Positions 15,766 to 22,528 of a stretch of 64,000 nt of DNA are shown here, piece by piece. The stretch comes from Streptomyces xanthii (lineage in GTDB: Bacteria > Actinomycetota > Actinomycetes > Streptomycetales > Streptomycetaceae): positions 3,782,001-3,846,000 of the forward strand of contig NZ_CP061281.1 in assembly GCF_014621695.1 (NCBI RefSeq). The letters are read 5' to 3'. A model generated the notes under the pieces. That model was not told the origin of the DNA. It ran no database searches and was given only the letters and a program-made list of their open reading frames with translations. Numbering within the stretch: position 1 is the stretch's first letter; the number at the start of each line of letters is the position of its first letter. The translations under genes and the position numbers were made by a program.

Positions 15766-16511
15766 GGCACCGGCGTCGCGGCGGGCTTGATCAGGTACCC
15801 GGCGCCGCGCCGGGTGTGGATCATCGGCTCGCGCCCGGCGTCGATCTTGCGCCGCAGGTACGAGATGTACAGCTCGACGACGTTGGCCCGGCCGCCGAAG
15901 TCGTAGCTCCAGACCCGGTCCAGGATCTGCGCCTTGCTGAGCACGCGCCGCGGATTGCGCATCAGGAAGCGCAGCAGCTCGAACTCGGTGGCGGTGAGGT
16001 GGATGTGGGTGCCGCCGCGCTCCACGTCGTGGCTGTCCTCGTCGAGCGACAGGTCGCCCACGACGAGCACGGAGTCGCTGTGCCGCTCGGCCGTGCCGAT
16101 CCTGCGGATCAGGCCGCGCAGCCGCGCGACCACCTCCTCCAGGCTGAACGGCTTGGTGACGTAGTCGTCGCCGCCCGCCGTGAGCCCCGCGATCCGGTCC
16201 TCGACAGCGTCCTTCGCCGTCAGGAACAGCACCGGCACGTCCGGCAGCTCGCGGCGCAGCCGGCCGAGCACGCTCAGCCCGTCCATGTCCGGCAGCATCA
16301 TGTCCAGCACGACGGCGTCCGGCCGGAACTCCCGCGCGCTGCGCACGGCCCCGGCCCCGTCACCGGCCGACCTGATCTGCCAGCCCTCGTAGCGCAGCGC
16401 CATCGACAACAGCTCGGTGATGGACTGTTCGTCGTCCACCACGAGCACCCGGACGGGCCTGCCGTCCGGCTTCAGCAGTTCGGTTCGCCCCTGGGGCGCG
16501 GCTGTGGTCAT
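15762..16511 (-). CDS. OmpR/PhoB-family response regulator
   Basis: DNA-binding response regulator of 249 residues. The receiver domain has the acidic pair (VLVVDDEQSITELL), phospho-acceptor Asp in VVLDMMLPDMDG, Thr in LFLTAKDA and Lys in YVTKPFSLEEVV. The winged-helix output domain ends with HLTATEFELLRFLMRNPRRV, LDRVWSYDFGGRANVVELYI and IHTRRGAGYLIKP, typical of OmpR members. It is followed by its histidine kinase with a GTGA overlap and then by the GT2 and GT39 genes. The start ATG at 16511 has GGTGGTGCC upstream. Likely target promoters include its own and those of the glycosyltransferases, but no direct-repeat site was identified with certainty. Confidence 0.93.
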   Translation of the reverse strand: MTTAAPQGRTELLKPDGRPVRVLVVDDEQSITELLSMALRYEGWQIRSAGDGAGAVRSAREFRPDAVVLDMMLPDMDGLSVLGRLRRELPDVPVLFLTAKDAVEDRIAGLTAGGDDYVTKPFSLEEVVARLRGLIRRIGTAERHSDSVLVVGDLSLDEDSHDVERGGTHIHLTATEFELLRFLMRNPRRVLSKAQILDRVWSYDFGGRANVVELYISYLRRKIDAGREPMIHTRRGAGYLIKPAATPVP

Positions 16512-16588
16512 GGCACCACCCTGCGACCGCCCTCTGAGAAGCCCCTTTCCTGAACCTGTGAAAACCCTGAGAAACACACAGCGGGCTC

Positions 16589-17506
16589 TCAGCCGAGGAA
16601 CAGCTTCTCCCCGTTGTCGTGGCACACGGCCCGCACCCACGCGCTGCCGAGCCCCAGCCCCTCGATCGCCTCCAGCTGGTGCACGTACGGGTACGGGATG
16701 TTCGGGAAGTCCGTGCCGAGCAGCACCCGGTCCCCGAGATCCGCAAGCCGGCCGCGCTCCCGTGCGGGGAACGGCATGCGCTCCTCGCAGAAGTCCGTGA
16801 ACGCCATCGTGGTGTCGAGCCGCACCTCCCCGTACCGCTCGGCCAGGTCCAGGAACTCGGTGTACTCCGGCATCCCCAGATGCGCGACGATCAGCGGCAG
16901 CCGCGGATGCCGCTCCAACACCTTCGCGATCGGCTCGGGCCCGGTGTGCTTGCCGGGCGCGGGACCCGAACCGCAGTGCGTCACCACCGGCACCCCGGCC
17001 TCGGCGAGCAGCCCCCACACGGGGTCGAGCAGCGGATCGGCCGGGTCGTACGCGCCCACCTGCACATGCGCCTTGAAGATCCGCGCCCCGTCCTCGACCG
17101 CGCGCCGCACATACGCCTCGGCGCCCGGCTCGGGGAAGAACGTCGCCGTGTGCAGGCAGTCCGGTGTGCGGGCGGCGAACTCCGCCGACCAGCCGTTGAG
17201 CCACTGCGCCATCCCCGCCTTGTGCGGATAGAGCATCGACGTGAACGCGCGCACCCCGAACTCCCGCAGCCGCGCGAGCCGCCGGTCCTCCTCCTCGCGG
17301 TACGTGATCGGCCACGGGGAGCCGGTCAGCGGGCCCGCCGAGTCGAAGTACGCCCACACCTTGCGCAGCACCCGCTCCGGCATGAAGTGCGTGTGCACGT
17401 CGACGAGTCCGGGCAGCCCGTGCCGCTCACGGAACGCGGCGACCCGGGCGGCCTCGTCCCCGCCCCCGCCCTCGCCCTCGCCCGGCTCAGTCACGCTTCC
17501 ATCCAT
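16589..17506 (-). CDS. Amidohydrolase family 2 metal-dependent hydrolase
   Basis: TIM-barrel hydrolase or decarboxylase of the ACMSD-like amidohydrolase superfamily, about 305 residues. The first metal motif is GLVDVHTHFMPERVL, and further ligands appear as KAHVQVG, VVTHCGSG, IVAHLGMPEY and the final Asp in LLGTDFPNIPYPY. These would bind one zinc or manganese. The protein is cytoplasmic with a Gly/Glu-rich start. ATG at 17506 overlaps the preceding gene by 20 bp; a GTG at 17494, preceded by GGATGGAAG and overlapping by 8 bp, is an equally good start. Coupling to a small monooxygenase-like protein suggests catabolism of an aromatic or similar compound, but the substrate cannot be read from sequence. 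Confidence 0.8.
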   Translation of the reverse strand: MDGSVTEPGEGEGGGGDEAARVAAFRERHGLPGLVDVHTHFMPERVLRKVWAYFDSAGPLTGSPWPITYREEEDRRLARLREFGVRAFTSMLYPHKAGMAQWLNGWSAEFAARTPDCLHTATFFPEPGAEAYVRRAVEDGARIFKAHVQVGAYDPADPLLDPVWGLLAEAGVPVVTHCGSGPAPGKHTGPEPIAKVLERHPRLPLIVAHLGMPEYTEFLDLAERYGEVRLDTTMAFTDFCEERMPFPARERGRLADLGDRVLLGTDFPNIPYPYVHQLEAIEGLGLGSAWVRAVCHDNGEKLFLG

Positions 17507-17846
17507 GGCTGCGCACGACCTCTCCCACGTGCACCGTGTACTCCTCGTACCACTCGGCGCGGCCCTGCTTCTGCGCGCCGCGGTGCTCGCCCACGGACCG
17601 CCACGCCTTGATCGCCTCGGCGTCGCGGAAGTAGGAGACCGTGATCCCGAGTCCGCCCGGAGTCCGCGCGGACTCGTGCCCGAGGTAGCCCGGGATCTCC
17701 TTCACCAGGTCCCTCATCCGCACCGCCGTCTCGGCGTAGCCCTCGTCGTCCTCGGTGCGGACGGAGGTGAACACGACGACGTGGTACGGGGGTTCGAAGG
17801 GAGGCTGCGGTCGAACCGGCGCGGGCGCATCTCTGTGATCACTCAT
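17487..17846 (-). CDS. Antibiotic biosynthesis monooxygenase (ABM)-like protein
   Basis: A 119-residue dimeric alpha-beta barrel (ferredoxin-like) protein. The conserved core is HVVVFTSVRTEDDEGYAETA, LVKEIPGYLGHESARTPGG, ITVSYFRDAEAIKAWRSVGEH and QGRAEWYEEYTVHVGEV, which resembles ABM and heme-degrading-type proteins; without metal or cofactor motifs the activity remains open. It is cytoplasmic. It is encoded directly upstream of the amidohydrolase with a short overlap, so the two are translationally coupled and likely act on a common substrate. Start ATG at 17846 follows GTGGGGG. Confidence 0.8.
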   Translation of the reverse strand: MSDHRDAPAPVRPQPPFEPPYHVVVFTSVRTEDDEGYAETAVRMRDLVKEIPGYLGHESARTPGGLGITVSYFRDAEAIKAWRSVGEHRGAQKQGRAEWYEEYTVHVGEVVRSHGWKRD

Positions 17847-17979
17847 GCCCCCACGTTCACCGCTCCCGCCGCTTCCTGTCCACACCCTTTCCGAACGGGG
17901 GCCTTCCCTTGACCCTCCGGTCTCCGAACCCCGGGCGCACGACCCGGCAGAGCGACGCTCACAGCCCACCCGAGTCCGC

Positions 17980-18858
17980 TCAGAACAGCCCCCCTTGAAC
18001 CCCGTGGACCTCCCGCACCGCCACCTCCGCGACCGCCTCCGCCCCGACCCCCTCCAACGGCCACCCCGCCAACCCCCGCGCGTCCACGGCGAGCCGTCTC
18101 CCGCCCGCCTCCACCAGATGCAGATCCGGCCCCGCGGCGGCCACCACGACCCCGGCCACCACCGCCCCCTCCACGACCCCGCTCACGACCCCGTCCAGCC
18201 CGTCGACCGCCCCGAGCCCGAACACCCCCGCGTGATCCACCACCCGGCACGGCACCCGGTCCAACGACTCCGGCCACCCCGCCAGCCCCCCGGCGACCGC
18301 GTGCGCCCGCTCCAACTCCGCCCCTCTCTCCTCCGTCCCCCCGAGCCCCGCCCGCACCATCCGCTTCCTCTCGTACGGGATCCGGTCCGGCACCCCGAGC
18401 CCGACCCGCAGCAGCTCCTCTGCCCGCCGCGCGGCCATCAGCGGCCCCTCCCCGAGCCACGTGAACGCCACCGCCCCCTGCTCCAGGAGCCGCGCCGCGC
18501 CCCGGTCGGCCCGCGTGATCCCCACCTTCACCAGCCCCTCCCCGAACCAGGCCAGATACACCCGGTACGGCCGCGGATCATCGGCCAGCGTGTCCGCCGC
18601 GACCGACCGCGCCCGGTCGATCCCCGCGCACTCCGCGCACTGCGCCCGCGTCCCCCGCTCCGACACCGCGTCCCACCCCGGACACGGCGTGCGCCGCCCG
18701 CCCCGCCACACCCCGAGACACCTGCGCGGCCCGCAGACCCGGAACGCCAGCCGCTCTCCGAACCGCACCGCGCTCGCCCGCTCCGCCGCCGCCCCCGACC
18801 ACCACCCGAACTCCGGCCCGTCCGCACCCCACCGCATCCCCGTGCACCACCACGTCAT
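17980..18858 (-). CDS. DUF2797 family protein
   Basis: A 292-residue cytoplasmic protein of a family conserved in actinobacteria with no established role. The sequence shows a Cys-rich segment (CGPRRCLGVW, TPCPGWDAVSERGTRAQCAECAG) that could bind zinc through a CxxC pair, then a conserved block YRVYLAWFGEGLVKVGITRADRG and a Gly/Val-rich C-terminus that probably forms an OB-like fold. The GxxKVGIT element recalls the GIY-YIG/T5orf172 nuclease-type core, but the catalytic set is not evident. ATG at 18858 was chosen; an ATG seven codons inside is possible. It is divergent from the ECF41 sigma factor gene, with 70 bp between. Function unknown. Confidence 0.75.
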   Translation of the reverse strand: MTWWCTGMRWGADGPEFGWWSGAAAERASAVRFGERLAFRVCGPRRCLGVWRGGRRTPCPGWDAVSERGTRAQCAECAGIDRARSVAADTLADDPRPYRVYLAWFGEGLVKVGITRADRGAARLLEQGAVAFTWLGEGPLMAARRAEELLRVGLGVPDRIPYERKRMVRAGLGGTEERGAELERAHAVAGGLAGWPESLDRVPCRVVDHAGVFGLGAVDGLDGVVSGVVEGAVVAGVVVAAAGPDLHLVEAGGRRLAVDARGLAGWPLEGVGAEAVAEVAVREVHGVQGGLF

Positions 18859-18928
18859 ACGGCCAGGATGGCGCACGCCACTGACAATCCCCGGGCCGCT
18901 CGGGCCGGGGCCGACTAGGATCCGGACC

Positions 18929-19882
18929 ATGTCCGTGAGCCTGAACGACGTGGACCGGTTCGAGGCCGCGAGGCCCCGCCTGCAGGCCATCGCGTACCGC
19001 CTCCTCGGTTCCGCGAGCGAGGCCGAGGACGCCGTGCAGGACACGTATCTGCGCTGGCAGGCCGCCGACCCCGGACACATCGAGGTCCCCGAGGCCTGGC
19101 TCACCAAGGTCCTCACCAACCTGTGCCTCAACCAGCTGACCTCGGCCCGCGCCCGCCGCGAGACCTACGTCGGCCAGTGGCTGCCCGAGCCGCTGCTGCC
19201 CGGCGACCCGATGCTCGGCCCGGCCGACACCGCCGAGCGCCGCGAGTCCGTCTCGTACGCCGTCCTCACGCTCCTGGAGCGGCTCACCCCGAACGAGCGG
19301 GCGGTGTACGTGCTGCGCGAGGCGTTCGACTACCCGCACCGGGAGATCGCCGAGATCCTCGACATCAGCGAGTCGTCCAGCCAGCAGATCCTGCACCGGG
19401 CGAAGAAGCACGTCGCCGACGGCACGCCCCGCGCGCCGCGCACCGAGATCGACGAGGCGAGCGCCCAGCGCATCGTCGAGGAGTTCCTGGCCGCCGCCAC
19501 GAGCGGCCGCACCGAGCCCCTCGTCAAGCTCCTCACCTCGGACGCCATCGCGATCGGCGACGGCGGCGGGAAGGTGCCCGCCCGCGCGAGCGCGTTCGAG
19601 GGCGCGAAGGCCGTGGCCACGTTCATGCGCGGCCTGTTCAAGCCGGGCAAGGCCAAGCGCGCCATCACGGGCGGTCCGGCCGACATCTACGCGACGACGG
19701 CCAACGGCGCCCCCGCGGTCGTGGCGGTCGTCGGCGGCCACGTCATCGGCGTCATGTGCCTGGAGATGGCCGACGGGCACGTCGCGGCCGTCCGCAGCCA
19801 GGTGAACCCGGACAAGCTGGAGCGCGCGACCCGCGTCTGGGCCGCCACGGACCACGGAGAACCCCTGATCACAGCCTTCTGA
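18929..19882 (+). CDS. ECF41-family sigma factor with SnoaL-like C-terminal domain
   Basis: Extracytoplasmic-function sigma factor of 317 residues that uses its own C-terminal domain instead of an anti-sigma factor. Region 2 (LQAIAYRLLGSASEAEDAVQDTYLRW) and region 4 (LTPNERAVYVLREAFDYPHREIAEILDISESSSQQILHRAKKHV) are followed by a SnoaL/NTF2-like domain. The linker and tail carry the three signatures of ECF41: WLPEP at about residue 88, DGGGK at about 212 and NPDKL near 293. In the family, the tail both inhibits and stimulates the sigma core. The next gene is a flavin oxidoreductase, the usual type of ECF41 partner, whose promoter is normally the sigma factor target. The trigger is unknown. 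Confidence 0.92.
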   Translation: MSVSLNDVDRFEAARPRLQAIAYRLLGSASEAEDAVQDTYLRWQAADPGHIEVPEAWLTKVLTNLCLNQLTSARARRETYVGQWLPEPLLPGDPMLGPADTAERRESVSYAVLTLLERLTPNERAVYVLREAFDYPHREIAEILDISESSSQQILHRAKKHVADGTPRAPRTEIDEASAQRIVEEFLAAATSGRTEPLVKLLTSDAIAIGDGGGKVPARASAFEGAKAVATFMRGLFKPGKAKRAITGGPADIYATTANGAPAVVAVVGGHVIGVMCLEMADGHVAAVRSQVNPDKLERATRVWAATDHGEPLITAF

Positions 19883-19888
19883 CCCAGA

Positions 19889-19904
19889 TGTGACCCAGGT
19901 CACA
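19889..19904. promoter_or_regulatory. TGTGA-N6-TCACA palindrome upstream of the oxidoreductase
   Basis: TGTGACC (19889-19895), CA, GGTCACA (19898-19904) form a perfect 16-bp palindrome of the form recognised by CRP/FNR proteins. It begins 7 bp after the sigma factor stop and 70 bp before the oxidoreductase. TGTGACC could also serve as the -35 element of an ECF41 promoter (known consensus TGTCACA-N16-CGTC), but no clear CGTC stands at the right distance. Confidence 0.6.
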
Positions 19905-19974
19905 CTCCACTCCTGTCAGGAATCGACGGGCCGCCCGGTTCAAGGGGCGAAACCGTCAGAGACAGGAGCTGGAC

Positions 19975-21180
19975 ATGCAGCAGCACCGCATCATCGTTCT
20001 CGGGGCCGGATACACCGGAGCCATCGCCGCGGGACGCCTGGCCAAGCGCCTGCACCGCGACGACGTCTCGATCACCCTCGTCAACGCGGAGCCCGACTTC
20101 GTCGAGCGCGTCCGCATGCACCAGCTGGCGGCCGGCCAGGACCTGACGCCCCGCCCCTTCGCCGAGATGTTCGCGGGCACCGGCGTCACCCTGAAGCTCG
20201 CGAAGGTCACCGGCATCGACGTCGGCGGAAAGACCGTCACGGTCACCGCCGACGGCGCCTCCCCCGAGGAACTCGCCTACGACACCCTCGTCTACGCCCT
20301 CGGCAGCGCCTGGAACACCCACGGCGTCCCCGGCACCACCGAGCACGCCCACCAGATCGCGAGCCGCCCCGGCGCGCTCCGGCTGCGCGAGCGCCTGGCC
20401 GAGCTGCCCGCCGGCGGGACCGTCACCGTCGTCGGCGGCGGCCTGACCGGCCTGGAGGCCGCCACGGAGATCGCCGAGTCCCGCCCGGACCTCTCCGTCG
20501 CCCTGGCCGCCCGCGGCGAACTCGGCGACTGGCTCTCCCCCAAGGGCCGCCGCCACCTGCGCAAGGTCTGCGCCGGACTCGGCATCACCGTGCACGAGAA
20601 CACCGCCGTCACCGAGGTCGGCCCCGACACGGTCACCACCGCCGACGGGACCGCGCTCCCCGCCGACGTCACGGTCTGGACGACCGGCTTCGCCGTCCAC
20701 CCGCTCGCCCGCGCCACCGCCCTGGAACTCGGCGACACCGGCCAGATCGTCGTCGACGACACGATGCGCTCGGTCTCCCACCCCGACGTGTACGCGATCG
20801 GCGACGCCGCCCTCGCCATGGGCGCCGGCGACAAGCCGCTGCGCATGTCCTGCGCCTCCGGCACCCCGACCGCCTGGCAGGCCGCCGACTCGATCGCCGC
20901 GCGCCTCACCGGCGGCAAGCTCCCCCACGCCCCGCTGCGCTACTTCAACCAGTGCATCTCGCTGGGCCGCAAGGAGGGCCTGATCCAGTACGTCACCGCC
21001 GACGACCACGCGGTCAACGCCGCCCTGACCGGCCGCCTCGCCGCCCTCTACAAGGAACTGATCTGCAAGGGCGCGGCCTGGGGCGTGGCCAACCCGACGA
21101 TGGGCCTCCCGACCCGGCGCCGCCGCGTCACCGACACCGTCCGGACCGCGACCACGGAGCCGGCCGAGGTCCCGGCCTGA
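19975..21180 (+). CDS. FAD/NAD(P)-dependent oxidoreductase, NDH-2-like (ECF41 partner)
   Basis: Two-dinucleotide-binding-domain flavoprotein of 401 residues resembling type II NADH dehydrogenases. The FAD site is IIVLGAGYTGAIAAGRLAKR at the N-terminus, the NAD(P) site is VTVVGGGLTGLEAATEIAES near residue 145, and the second FAD contact is HPDVYAIGDAALAMGAG near 265. No C-terminal membrane helix is evident, so it is soluble or peripheral. ATG at 19975 follows AGACAGGAGCTGGAC with good GGAG. Genes of this class are the standard neighbours of ECF41 sigma factors, which supports a regulatory link; the electron acceptor and physiological role are unknown. Transcription probably ends at the hairpin right after the stop. 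Confidence 0.88.
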   Translation: MQQHRIIVLGAGYTGAIAAGRLAKRLHRDDVSITLVNAEPDFVERVRMHQLAAGQDLTPRPFAEMFAGTGVTLKLAKVTGIDVGGKTVTVTADGASPEELAYDTLVYALGSAWNTHGVPGTTEHAHQIASRPGALRLRERLAELPAGGTVTVVGGGLTGLEAATEIAESRPDLSVALAARGELGDWLSPKGRRHLRKVCAGLGITVHENTAVTEVGPDTVTTADGTALPADVTVWTTGFAVHPLARATALELGDTGQIVVDDTMRSVSHPDVYAIGDAALAMGAGDKPLRMSCASGTPTAWQAADSIAARLTGGKLPHAPLRYFNQCISLGRKEGLIQYVTADDHAVNAALTGRLAALYKELICKGAAWGVANPTMGLPTRRRRVTDTVRTATTEPAEVPA

Positions 21181-21185
21181 AACGC

Positions 21186-21217
21186 GAGAGGCCCCGGACT
21201 CTCGTCCGGGGCCTCTC
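21186..21217. terminator. Bidirectional terminator hairpin
   Basis: GAGAGGCCCCGGAC (21186-21199), loop TCTC, GTCCGGGGCCTCTC (21204-21217): perfect 14-bp stem between the oxidoreductase stop and the 3-prime end of tRNA-Arg, able to terminate both. Confidence 0.85.
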
Positions 21218-21225
21218 ACTCGATG

Positions 21226-21298
21226 TGCACTCGGCAGGATTCGAACCTGCAACCTTCTGATCCGTAGTCAGATGCTCTATCCGTTAAGCTACGAGTGC
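21226..21298 (-). tRNA. tRNA-Arg (anticodon ACG)
   Basis: Complete 73-nt cloverleaf on the minus strand. Acceptor GCACTCG pairs with CGAGTGC, the anticodon arm reads CTGACTACGGATCAG with ACG at the wobble-decoding position, and the T arm is GCAGGTTCGAATCCTGC. ACG reads CGU/CGC/CGA after A34 deamination. CCA is not encoded. Confidence 0.96.
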
Positions 21299-21502
21299 TT
21301 GTTTTGTTGTCGTCTCCGTTCCCGGCCTTTCGGCCTGTCCCGGCGACAGGAAGAACATTACATGACTGCCGCCGTCATGTGAAATCCATTGGGTCCACCC
21401 CTTGTGACCTGCGAAAACGTGCCTGACGGGCGCTGGGCGCCGACGGCGGGCGCGGCTCCGCGAGCCCCACGGACGGCCAAGAAACAGCACGGCGGAAACA
21501 GC

Positions 21503-21532
21503 GAAGCCCCGGTCCTGGTGGACCGGGGCTTC
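21503..21532 (-). terminator. Terminator of tRNA-Ser(GCT)
   Basis: GAAGCCCCGGTCC (21503-21515), loop TGGT, GGACCGGGGCTTC (21520-21532): perfect 13-bp stem just downstream of the minus-strand tRNA-Ser gene. The 200-bp stretch between this hairpin and tRNA-Arg holds no gene that I can support. Confidence 0.8.
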
Positions 21533-21543
21533 GGATCTTGCTG

Positions 21544-21634
21544 CGGAGGCGGAGGGATTTGAACCCTCGATGGGCTTTAAGGCCCAAACCGCATTAGCAG
21601 TGCGGCGCCATAGACCGGACTAGGCGACGCCTCC
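21544..21634 (-). tRNA. tRNA-Ser (anticodon GCT)
   Basis: Class II tRNA of 91 nt on the minus strand. Acceptor GGAGGCG pairs with CGCCTCC, the anticodon arm is CGCACTGCTAATGCG with GCT reading AGU/AGC, a long variable arm (GGGCCTTAAAGCCC) follows, and the T arm is GAGGGTTCAAATCCCTC. Confidence 0.96.
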
Positions 21635-21793
21635 AGCACAAACCCTCCGCGCGAACGCGTCGAGTTGCGTGCAGATGATGACACAGCTCAGGGCGCGTCA
21701 CCAATCGCCCCCCACGGTACTAGGAGGGCAGGCCAGAGGGCAAAGCCCCCGCGCGGCGCGCAACGTCGCGGCGGTCCGGGCGTTAGACACGGC

Positions 21794-22324
21794 ATGTTGC
21801 TGCGTCGTTTCTCCTCCCGCACGTCCGCGTCGCCGTCCCGCACCGCGGCCCGCCTGCTGCTCACCGCCGCCGCCTCCGCCGCGGCCCTCGGCGCCTCGCT
21901 GCCCGCCGCCGCGCACGCCGACACCGGGCCCATCCGCACCGCCCCCGGCCCGGTCGGCCTGCTCGACGGTCTCCTCCCGCAGGGCCCGGCCGCCGCCCCC
22001 GACCAGCTGCGGCTCACGGTCAGCGACTCGGGCAACGGCAACGACGGCAGGTACGAGCTGCGCTGCGCCCCCGCCGGCGGCACGCACCCGGACGCGGCCG
22101 CGGCCTGTGCGCGGCTCGACGAGATCGAGAACGAGGGGCAGGACCCGTTCGCCCCCGCGGCCAAGGACCAGCTCTGCACCATGCAGTACGGCGGCCCCGC
22201 GACAGCGCACATCACCGGCACCTGGCACGGCCGCCCGGTCGACGCCTCGTACAGCCTGGCGGACGGCTGCCAGATCGCCCGGTGGCGGCAGCTGAGCCCC
22301 GTGCTGCCCGCGACCGCCCCGTGA
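21794..22324 (+). CDS. Subtilisin inhibitor-like (SSI) secreted protease inhibitor
   Basis: Secreted proteinaceous inhibitor of 176 residues. A long signal peptide (about residues 1-42, hydrophobic LLLTAAASAAALGASLPAAAHA) is followed by a mature SSI domain of about 115-130 residues. Conserved landmarks include the first disulfide pair (YELRCAPAGGTHPDAAAACARL) and the reactive-site loop CTMQYGGP. By alignment with SSI, whose loop is CPMVY, the P1 residue is Met and P1-prime is Gln; Met at P1 fits subtilisin-like targets. The last Cys (DGCQIARW) completes the second disulfide. It binds extracellular serine proteases one-to-one. No neighbour is functionally linked; the gene stands alone between tRNA-Ser and a large regulatory protein. 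ATG at 21794 gives a proper signal peptide. Confidence 0.88.
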   Translation: MLLRRFSSRTSASPSRTAARLLLTAAASAAALGASLPAAAHADTGPIRTAPGPVGLLDGLLPQGPAAAPDQLRLTVSDSGNGNDGRYELRCAPAGGTHPDAAAACARLDEIENEGQDPFAPAAKDQLCTMQYGGPATAHITGTWHGRPVDASYSLADGCQIARWRQLSPVLPATAP

Positions 22325-22528
22325 CCCAGGGTCCATCGGTCACAGCGTCATGACCCGGCGCGCCCGGGATCCCCACATCCTCTACGTGGGCTCCCTCTCA
22401 TCCGGCGTCGCGAGCGCAACCACTGCCCGTAGACTCCCTCCCGAGACACGTCGCGCGCCGCGGGGCAAAGAGGGCCCGTGCGGTGGACGGGTCGCGGTAT
22501 AGCGGTACATCAGGGAGGAAGCGTCGTC

